From positions 62,001-126,000 of the forward strand of contig NZ_JBFRFW010000012.1 in the NCBI RefSeq assembly GCF_052115025.1: DNA of 64,000 nt, in the 5' to 3' direction. The position numbers and the translations under genes are program-made. Below, piece by piece: positions 57,935-64,000 of the stretch. How positions within the stretch are numbered: the first letter of the stretch is position 1; the number at the start of each line of letters is the position of its first letter. The notes beneath the pieces are model-generated. The model searched no databases and was not told where the DNA came from. It saw only the letters and a program-made list of their open reading frames with translations. Source of the DNA: Bradyrhizobium_A sp052115025. GTDB taxonomy: Bacteria > Pseudomonadota > Alphaproteobacteria > Rhizobiales > Xanthobacteraceae.

Positions 57935-59021
57935 ACAGCAGTCCGGAGCCGATCAGGGCGGCGAGCATCACGACGAGCGTCACAGGCTGCGGCAGCAGCA
58001 TCGCGAGGCCGGTGGCGAACAGCGCCTTGGCATAGACCGACAGCAGCGGCAAGTGCACGAGGTAGATCGAATACGATGCGTCACCGATGGCGTCGAGCAC
58101 GCGCGGCGCCCGCAAGCCGTGGGCGCGTTCGAAACTGCAGGCGCCGAGGATCGCGATCGCGCTGCTGAGGCCGAACGCCAGGATCGCCGCATCGGCGGGC
58201 CACGGCTGCGCCGCGAGCACCTGATGCGCGCCGGTGCCGAGGAAAACCAGCGCGCCGGCGACGGCGACGAGGCCCGGCGCCGGGCAGCGCCATGTGCGAT
58301 GCAGATAGGCGGCGGCGATACCGAACATGAACAGCAGGTTGTTGGCCGACAGCACCACGCGTAGCGCCGAGTCGCCGCCGCCGGCAAGGGTGTGGACGAG
58401 GCAGGCGAGCTGCCAGCCGATGAACAGCGTGACGCCGATGCGGGCATTGAGAATGCACACCGCGAACACCAGATAGAACAGCACCTCGTGCTGCAGCGTC
58501 CAGGCGACGCTGAGCACCGGCTCGCGCTGCACCGGCAGCAGCAGCACCGAGGCGACGATATGACCGAGATCGCGTTCGCCGACCGTGCCGAGCGCCGGCG
58601 CGGCGAACAGCGCCGCCAGTAGCGCGGCCAGCACCACCCAGTAGGTCGGATAGACGCGGACCAAACGTTTGGCGGCAAAGCGGCGGACGCGCTCGGGCAT
58701 GCCGACATCTGCCGCATGGATGTGGGCGATGATGAAGCCGCTCAGCACGAAGAAGAACTGCACGCCGGCATTGCCGAAGCCGAGCAGCGGCGAGAAGGCA
58801 TGGGGAAAATACTTGTCGACGCCCCACAGCGAGTTGTTGAGGTGGAACAGCACCACGCCGACGGCCGCAAGGCCGCGTCCGATCTGCAGCGCGCGCAGCG
58901 GCGAGGCGCCGGCCGGCGCCGCTGCGATGTTCGCCGCCGGCGCGCGATCCGCGCCGTGCCGCAAACGAAAATCATGTCGCGGCGCATGCAAGGTGCGCGG
59001 CGCGTGGGTGGCGTGTCGCAT
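57861..59021 (-). CDS. Acyltransferase family 3 membrane protein (OafA-like)
   Basis: A 386-residue protein with about ten hydrophobic helices. It has the family features: LQIGRGLAAVGVVLFHLNNS (with the R..H motif), GNAGVQFFFVLSGFIIAHIH, and RLVRVYPTYWVVL. Family 3 enzymes O-acylate surface sugars such as lipopolysaccharide or nodulation factors. No partner glycan genes are adjacent, so the acceptor is unknown. Its 3' end abuts the truncated dehydrogenase remnant, which suggests that it arrived by a rearrangement. The start may be internal, since the first ~40 residues are not membrane-like. Confidence 0.88.
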   Translation of the reverse strand: MRHATHAPRTLHAPRHDFRLRHGADRAPAANIAAAPAGASPLRALQIGRGLAAVGVVLFHLNNSLWGVDKYFPHAFSPLLGFGNAGVQFFFVLSGFIIAHIHAADVGMPERVRRFAAKRLVRVYPTYWVVLAALLAALFAAPALGTVGERDLGHIVASVLLLPVQREPVLSVAWTLQHEVLFYLVFAVCILNARIGVTLFIGWQLACLVHTLAGGGDSALRVVLSANNLLFMFGIAAAYLHRTWRCPAPGLVAVAGALVFLGTGAHQVLAAQPWPADAAILAFGLSSAIAILGACSFERAHGLRAPRVLDAIGDASYSIYLVHLPLLSVYAKALFATGLAMLLPQPVTLVVMLAALIGSGLLFSRIVEMPLIALLSARRRLQHSAA

Positions 59022-59166
59022 CGGACTGCTTGGCGTGACGGGCCCTGTGCCCAGTGTCTCACGACCCTATCGCGGACGCCGTGGCCCCGCCAAGCGACAT
59101 CCCCGTTCATCGTAAACGGACGGAGAAACAATCCGAAATAAAACCAGAGGGTTAGGAAGGGTAAGT

Positions 59167-59198
59167 GCTCACCGCCCCGGTCCGCCGGGGCGGTGAGC
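59167..59198 (-). terminator. Perfect 14-bp hairpin after the MHS-type MFS gene
   Basis: GCTCACCGCCCCGG and CCGGGGCGGTGAGC enclose a TCCG loop, 8 bases from the MFS stop. There is no clear U tract on the minus strand, so termination or transcript stabilisation are both possible. Confidence 0.65.
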
Positions 59199-59205
59199 CG
59201 CCCGG

Positions 59206-60528
59206 TCAGGGATCGACGCTCTCGATCTGGCGGTTCACCATCAGCGCCACCACTGTGCAGATCGCTCCCGACAGCAGATAGGCGCCGGCCGAGAGCAGCC
59301 CGAAGCGGCTCGACAGCAGCAGCGCCACCAGCGGCGCGAAACCCGCGCCGAACAGCCAGGCGAGATCCGAGGTGAGTGCAGACGCCGTATAGCGATTCTG
59401 CAGTGCGAAGCTCGACGCCACGGCGCCCGACGACTGGCCAAACGACAAGCCGAGCAGCACGAAGCCGAGCACCATGAACAGCCCCTCGCCGACATCGCCG
59501 CCGTCGAGCAGCTGCGGTGCGAAGCCGCTGAACACCGCGATCGCCACCGCGGAGACCGCGAGCAGGGTGCGGCGGCCGTAGCGGTCGGCGAGCATGCCCG
59601 AGGCGATGATTGCCAGCACGCCGGCGACCGCGGCGATCGCCTCGATCACCAGGAAGCGCGCCGGCCCCTGGCGGGTGAACAGGAACACCCAGGACAGCGG
59701 GAACACCGTGACCATGTGGAACAGCGCGAAGCTCGCCAGCGGCGCGAACGCCCCGATCACGATGTTGCGCCCCTCGGTGCGCAGCGTCTCGCGCACCGTC
59801 GCCGGCTGCAGCTCGCGGCTCACGAACAGCCTTTCGAACTCCGGCGTCACCACGATGCGCAGCCGCGCGAACAGCGCCACGACGTTGATGGCGAAGGCGA
59901 CGAAGAACGGATAGCGCCAGCCCCAGTCGAAGAAATCCTCCGACGACAGATTGGCGACGAAGAACGCAAACAGCGCGCTCGCCACCATCAGGCCGAGCGG
60001 CGCGCCGAGCTGCGGGATCATCGCATACCAGCCGCGGCGCTGCTGCGGGGCATTGAGCGCCAGCAGCGAGGCGAGACCATCCCAGGCGCCGCCGAGCGCG
60101 AGACCCTGGCCGATCCGGAATGCGGCCAGCAGGATCGCAGACCACACGCCGACCTGGTCGTAACCCGGCAAAAAGGCGATCGCCACCGTCGAGGTTCCCA
60201 AAAGGAACAGCGCGATGGTCAGCTTGACGCCGCGGCCATGGGCGCGGTCGACCGCCATGAAAATCATCGAGCCGAACGGCCGCGCGACAAACGCGAGTGC
60301 GAAGATGGCGAACGACCACAGCGTGCCGGTCAGTGCATCGAGATGCGGGAACACCAGCCTCGGGAACACCAGCACGGAAGCAATGGCGTAGACGAAGAAG
60401 TCGAAGAACTCGGAGGTGCGGCCGATGATGACGCCGATCGCGATCTCGCCGGGATTCACCGCGCCATGGCTGGCCGTGTGCCCTGCGCCCAGCGGCGATG
60501 ACGGCAGCGCCGTGGTGTCCGTGCTCAT
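59206..60528 (-). CDS. MFS transporter, MHS (metabolite:H+ symporter) type
   Basis: A 440-residue, 12-helix carrier. The opening IGVIIGRTSEFFDFFVYAIA and FVARPFGSMIFMAVDRAHGR, then GQGLALGGAWDGLASLLALN, are typical of the ProP/ShiA/KgtP (MHS) branch, which take up organic acids or osmolytes with protons. The ATG at 60528 follows AAGGAG about 5-6 bases upstream. A longer frame to 60741 lacks any membrane character. It is divergent from the cyo operon across 240 bases. Confidence 0.9.
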   Translation of the reverse strand: MSTDTTALPSSPLGAGHTASHGAVNPGEIAIGVIIGRTSEFFDFFVYAIASVLVFPRLVFPHLDALTGTLWSFAIFALAFVARPFGSMIFMAVDRAHGRGVKLTIALFLLGTSTVAIAFLPGYDQVGVWSAILLAAFRIGQGLALGGAWDGLASLLALNAPQQRRGWYAMIPQLGAPLGLMVASALFAFFVANLSSEDFFDWGWRYPFFVAFAINVVALFARLRIVVTPEFERLFVSRELQPATVRETLRTEGRNIVIGAFAPLASFALFHMVTVFPLSWVFLFTRQGPARFLVIEAIAAVAGVLAIIASGMLADRYGRRTLLAVSAVAIAVFSGFAPQLLDGGDVGEGLFMVLGFVLLGLSFGQSSGAVASSFALQNRYTASALTSDLAWLFGAGFAPLVALLLSSRFGLLSAGAYLLSGAICTVVALMVNRQIESVDP

Positions 60529-60684
60529 GCAAACTCCTTCAACATCAGTGCGACCGCCCGGCATCAGCCAAACGCCAGCGCAGCGCCGATCTCTGCGACC
60601 GGCACCGTCACGTGGCCGCTCGCGCCGGACCAGATCCGGCGGGCAGCCTATCGCCCTATCTCGCCGATGCGGCGCGTGGCGGGG

Positions 60685-60703
60685 ATTGGGCAAATTGTCC
60701 AAT
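60685..60703 (+). promoter_or_regulatory. Dyad upstream of cyoA
   Basis: ATTGGGCAAATTGTCCAAT contains arms ATTGG/CCAAT and CAA/TTG with one G-T mismatch. It lies 66 bases upstream of the cyoA start, so it could be an operator for the oxidase operon. Confidence 0.45.
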
Positions 60704-60768
60704 GTCGGCTGTCCGGCCCGGTCGGTAGCGGTGGAGTGCAATCTTCATCATCGACAGGACTCAAGGTC

Positions 60769-61929
60769 GTGACCCGTTTTCGCCTGCTCGCCCTGCTGCC
60801 GCTCGCGGCGCTCCTCTCCGGCTGCGACGCCGTGGTGCTGAACCCCTCCGGCGACATCGCCCTGCAGCAGCGTGACCTCGTGGTCATCTCCACCGTGCTG
60901 ATGCTGCTGATCATCATCCCGGTGATGAGCCTGATCGTGCTGTTCGCCTGGCGCTACCGCGCCTCCAACACGGCGGCGCGCTATGAGCCGGACTGGGCTC
61001 ACTCGACACAACTGGAACTGGTGATCTGGTCGGCACCTCTCCTCATCATCATCTGTCTCGGCGCCATCACCTGGATGGGCACCCACCTGCTCGACCCGTT
61101 CCGCCCGCTTGGCCGTGTCGCCGAGAACCGGCCGATCGCCACGGAAGCGACGCCGCTCGAGGTCGAGGTTGTCGCGCTCGACTGGAAGTGGCTGTTCATC
61201 TACCCCGAGCAGGGCATCGCCACGGTGAACGAGCTCGCCGCCCCGGTCGACCGTCCCATCAGCTTCCGCATCACCGCCTCGTCGGTGATGAACTCGTTCT
61301 ACGTCCCCGCGCTCGCCGGCCAGGTCTACGCCATGCCCGGCATGGAGACCAAGCTGCAGGCGGTGATCAACAAGGCCGGCACCTATGGCGGCTTCTCGGC
61401 CAACTACAGCGGCGCCGGCTTCTCCGGCATGCGCTTTGCGTTCCACGGCCTGTCGAACGGCGATTTCGACAAGTGGATCGCGCGCGCCAAGGCTGACGCA
61501 GGCAAGCTCGACCGCCCGACCTATCTCGCGCTCGAGCGCCCGAGCGAGAACGTCCCGGTGCGCCGCTACGGCACCGTCGAGGCCGGCCTGTTCAAGGCGA
61601 TCCGCAACATGTGCGTCGAGCCCGGCAAGATGTGCATGAGCGAGATGATGGCGATCGACGCGCGCGGCGGCCTCGGCCTCGAAGGCCTCAAGAACGTGCT
61701 GGCGCTGCAGTATGACAAAAACGCCCGCCGCGGCACCCCGCCCGACGGCGTGCGCACCTATGTCGCCGGCATTTGCACGCCCGACGACACCGACGGCTCC
61801 GCCAGCGCGACGCCGCTGCGCCCGCGCAGCGCGACGCCGATCCTCGGCCTCGGCCTGCCGCGCCCCGACGCCACCCCGTTCCGCTTCGACAGCTCCGCGC
61901 GAACCTCGCGCGCGGCCACCAACTCCTGA
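60769..61929 (+). CDS. cyoA: Cytochrome bo3-type ubiquinol oxidase subunit II
   Basis: A 386-residue membrane-anchored subunit. The lipoprotein signal (LLPLAALLSGC) is followed by two transmembrane helices and a cupredoxin domain with VEVVALDWKWLFIYPEQGIA and NSFYVPALAGQVYAMPGMET. The copper-A ligands of cytochrome c oxidases are absent, as in quinol oxidases. The last ~70 residues are an Arg/Pro/Ala-rich tail. The start is a GTG at 60769 with AGGA upstream. It is the first gene of cyoABC, 14 bases before cyoB. Confidence 0.95.
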   Translation: MTRFRLLALLPLAALLSGCDAVVLNPSGDIALQQRDLVVISTVLMLLIIIPVMSLIVLFAWRYRASNTAARYEPDWAHSTQLELVIWSAPLLIIICLGAITWMGTHLLDPFRPLGRVAENRPIATEATPLEVEVVALDWKWLFIYPEQGIATVNELAAPVDRPISFRITASSVMNSFYVPALAGQVYAMPGMETKLQAVINKAGTYGGFSANYSGAGFSGMRFAFHGLSNGDFDKWIARAKADAGKLDRPTYLALERPSENVPVRRYGTVEAGLFKAIRNMCVEPGKMCMSEMMAIDARGGLGLEGLKNVLALQYDKNARRGTPPDGVRTYVAGICTPDDTDGSASATPLRPRSATPILGLGLPRPDATPFRFDSSARTSRAATNS

Positions 61930-61943
61930 CCGGACTGTTCCCG

Positions 61944-63950
61944 ATGCTCGCCAATCCTGATCTCGCCAAGCTGATCTTCGGTCGCCTGACCTGGGATTCG
62001 CTGCCGTTCCATGAACCGATCCTCATCGCCACCTTCGCGGTGGTGGCGATCGGCGGCGTCGCCGTGGCCGGCGCCGTCACCTACTTCCGGCTATGGGGCT
62101 ACCTGTGGCGCGAATGGTTCACCACCGTGGACCACAAGCGCATCGGCATCATGTACATGATCCTCGGGATCGTCATGCTGCTGCGCGGCTTCGCCGACGC
62201 CCTCATGATGCGGCTGCAGCAGGCCATCGCCTTCAACGGCTCGGAAGGCTATCTCCCGGCCCATCACTACGACCAGATCTTCACCGCCCATGGCGTGATC
62301 ATGATCTTCTTCGTGGCGATGCCGCTGGTGACGGGCCTGATGAACTACGTGGTGCCGCTGCAGATCGGCGCCCGCGACGTCTCCTTCCCGTTCCTCAACA
62401 ACTTCTCCTTCTGGATGACGACGTCAGGCGCGGTGCTGGTGATGATGTCGCTGTTCGTCGGCGAGTTCGCCCGCACCGGCTGGCTCGCCTACCCGCCGCT
62501 TTCCAACCTCGGCTACAGTCCCGATGTCGGCGTCGACTACTACATCTGGGCGCTGCAGATCGCCGGCGTCGGCACGACGCTGTCGGGCATCAACCTCATC
62601 GCCACCATCGTCAAGCTGCGGGCGCCGGGCATGACCATGATGCAGATGCCGGTGTTCACCTGGACCTCGCTGTGCACCAACGTGCTGATCGTCGCCTCCT
62701 TCCCGGTGCTGACGGCGGTGCTGGCGCTGCTGTCGCTCGACCGCGTCATCGGTACCAACTTCTTTACCAATGACTTCGGCGGCAATCCGATGATGTATGT
62801 CAATCTCATCTGGATCTGGGGCCATCCCGAAGTCTACATCCTGGTGCTGCCGGCGTTCGGCATCTTCTCGGAAGTGACCTCGACGTTCTCCGGCAAGCGG
62901 CTGTTCGGCTACACCTCGATGGTCTACGCCACAGTGGTCATCACCATCCTGTCGTACCTCGTGTGGCTACACCACTTCTTCACCATGGGATCGGGCGCGA
63001 GCGTCAACTCGTTCTTCGGCATCACCACGATGATCATCTCGATCCCGACGGGCGCCAAGATCTTCAACTGGCTGTTCACGATGTACCGCGGCCGCATACG
63101 CTTCGAGCTGCCGATGATGTGGACGGTGGCGTTCATGCTGACCTTCGTGATCGGCGGCATGACCGGCGTGATGCTGGCGGTGCCCCCGGCCGACTTCGTG
63201 CTGCACAACAGCCTGTTCCTGATCGCCCACTTCCACAACGTCATCATCGGCGGCGTGGTGTTCGGCATGTTCGCCGGCATCAGCTACTGGTTCCCCAAGG
63301 CGTTCGGCTTCAAGCTGGCGCCGTTCTGGGGCAAGGTGTCGTTCTGGTGCTGGGTGGTCGGCTTCTGGGTCGCCTTCACCCCGCTCTACGTGCTCGGCCT
63401 GATGGGGGTAACCCGGCGGCTGCGGGTGTTCGACGATCCGTCGTACCAGATCTGGTTCGTGATCGCCGCGGTCGGCGCCGTCCTGATCCTGATCGGCATC
63501 GCCGCCTTCCTGCTGCAGATCGCCGTCAGCATCCGCGACCGCAAGGCGCTGCGCGACGTCACCGGCGATCCCTGGAACGGGCGGACGCTGGAATGGGCGA
63601 CGTCGTCGCCGCCGCCGGCCTACAACTTCGCGTTCACGCCGGTGGTGCACGACCTCGACGCCTGGTGGGACATGAAGGCGCGCGGCTATATCCGGCCGCT
63701 GGAGGGCTTCCGCGCCATCCACATGCCGTCCAACACCGGCGCCGGCATCATCCTCGCCGGCATCTCCACCGCGATCGGCTTTGCGCTGATCTGGCACATC
63801 TGGTGGCTCGCGGCGGTCGGCTTCGCCGCACTGCTCGTCACCGCGATCGGCCATACCTTCAACTATCACCGCGATTTCCACATCAAGGCCGATGACGTGA
63901 TCCGCACCGAGAACGAACGCACCCGCCTGCTCGCGGAGACCGCACGATGA
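61944..63950 (+). CDS. cyoB: Cytochrome bo3-type ubiquinol oxidase subunit I
   Basis: A 668-residue heme-copper oxidase core subunit with about 15 helices. The ligands are all visible: the low-spin heme His in FTAHGVIMIFF, the Cu-B His and cross-linked Tyr in IWGHPEVYILVLPAFG, the His pair in LVWLHHFFTMG, the heme His residues in LIAHFHNVIIGG, and the K-channel Lys in SIPTGAKIFNWL. It reduces O2 to water with quinol electrons and pumps protons. Its stop overlaps the cyoC start by four bases. Confidence 0.98.
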   Translation: MLANPDLAKLIFGRLTWDSLPFHEPILIATFAVVAIGGVAVAGAVTYFRLWGYLWREWFTTVDHKRIGIMYMILGIVMLLRGFADALMMRLQQAIAFNGSEGYLPAHHYDQIFTAHGVIMIFFVAMPLVTGLMNYVVPLQIGARDVSFPFLNNFSFWMTTSGAVLVMMSLFVGEFARTGWLAYPPLSNLGYSPDVGVDYYIWALQIAGVGTTLSGINLIATIVKLRAPGMTMMQMPVFTWTSLCTNVLIVASFPVLTAVLALLSLDRVIGTNFFTNDFGGNPMMYVNLIWIWGHPEVYILVLPAFGIFSEVTSTFSGKRLFGYTSMVYATVVITILSYLVWLHHFFTMGSGASVNSFFGITTMIISIPTGAKIFNWLFTMYRGRIRFELPMMWTVAFMLTFVIGGMTGVMLAVPPADFVLHNSLFLIAHFHNVIIGGVVFGMFAGISYWFPKAFGFKLAPFWGKVSFWCWVVGFWVAFTPLYVLGLMGVTRRLRVFDDPSYQIWFVIAAVGAVLILIGIAAFLLQIAVSIRDRKALRDVTGDPWNGRTLEWATSSPPPAYNFAFTPVVHDLDAWWDMKARGYIRPLEGFRAIHMPSNTGAGIILAGISTAIGFALIWHIWWLAAVGFAALLVTAIGHTFNYHRDFHIKADDVIRTENERTRLLAETAR

Positions 63951-64000
63951 CAACCCACGTTTCCCCCGCCGCCACCACGCCGGACGGCAAGCCGGTGTTC
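63947..64000 (+). CDS. cyoC: Ubiquinol oxidase subunit III, 5' end only
   Basis: The ATG at 63947 overlaps the cyoB stop (ATGA). Only the first 18 codons (MTTHVSPAATTPDGKPVF) fall in the window. The name rests on the position after cyoB, since the visible part is too short to identify by itself. Confidence 0.75.
   Translation, partial: MTTHVSPAATTPDGKPVF

Overview
The window is GC-rich alphaproteobacterial chromosome, most likely from the Bradyrhizobium/Rhodopseudomonas group (Nitrobacteraceae). That placement is an inference. It rests on codon use, an FnrN/AadR-type oxygen sensor with several TTGA-N6-TCAA boxes, a bo3-type quinol oxidase, many MFS and ABC transport genes, and dispersed short palindromic elements of the kind I recall from these genomes. 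I saw no rRNA, tRNA, CRISPR array or transposase gene.

Layout. 0-3 kb: the end of a prophage or prophage remnant (terminase small and large subunits, a small membrane protein, and a gene running off the left edge). 3-10.7 kb: a lone Flp pilin, GNAT and GST enzymes, an MFS exporter with its TetR regulator and a palindromic operator, a LysE-type exporter, a DUF169 protein and another MFS carrier. 10.9-21.2 kb: an orphan Tat-exported sugar-type binding protein, an Omp25/31-like porin, two chemoreceptors (one ending in a PilZ domain), a cupin, a MocR regulator and small secreted or membrane proteins. 21.5-26.1 kb: an AraC regulator, then a compact oxygen-responsive cluster (CBS-BON protein, universal stress protein, unknown protein, FnrN-like regulator, 33-residue membrane protein) with five matches to the FNR/FixK box. 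26.4-31.2 kb: an orphan branched-chain-type binding protein and a zinc-ribbon/cyclase/ATPase/TPR signalling protein.

31.2-43.9 kb holds the most coherent accessory system. A tightly packed leftward operon encodes an MFS carrier, an HD-domain protein, a CaiB-type CoA-transferase, a CitE-type lyase, an aromatic-acid-type MFS carrier, an IclR regulator and two MmgE/PrpD proteins that both carry apparent Tat signals. A DUF1302 outer-membrane protein and a divergent helix-turn-helix/citrate-synthase fusion regulator sit beside it, with a perfect 27-bp palindrome between those two. Together they look like uptake and CoA-dependent breakdown of an unidentified organic acid.

44-48.6 kb: a CRP-type regulator, DUF1330, a serine hydrolase, and a lower-GC patch with a coiled-coil protein and an ankyrin-repeat protein. 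48.9-53.9 kb: a second notable unit, a P450 / membrane protein / DyP peroxidase operon. The P450 lacks the usual I-helix acid, and its C-terminus is encoded by a dispersed repeat. 54.3-57.7 kb: a CRP-family regulator, a perfect CRP-type site, a composite palindromic repeat, small membrane proteins (two of them paralogous) and a methyltransferase. 57.8-64 kb: a truncated dehydrogenase remnant abutting an acyltransferase, an MHS-type MFS carrier, and cyoABC running off the right edge.
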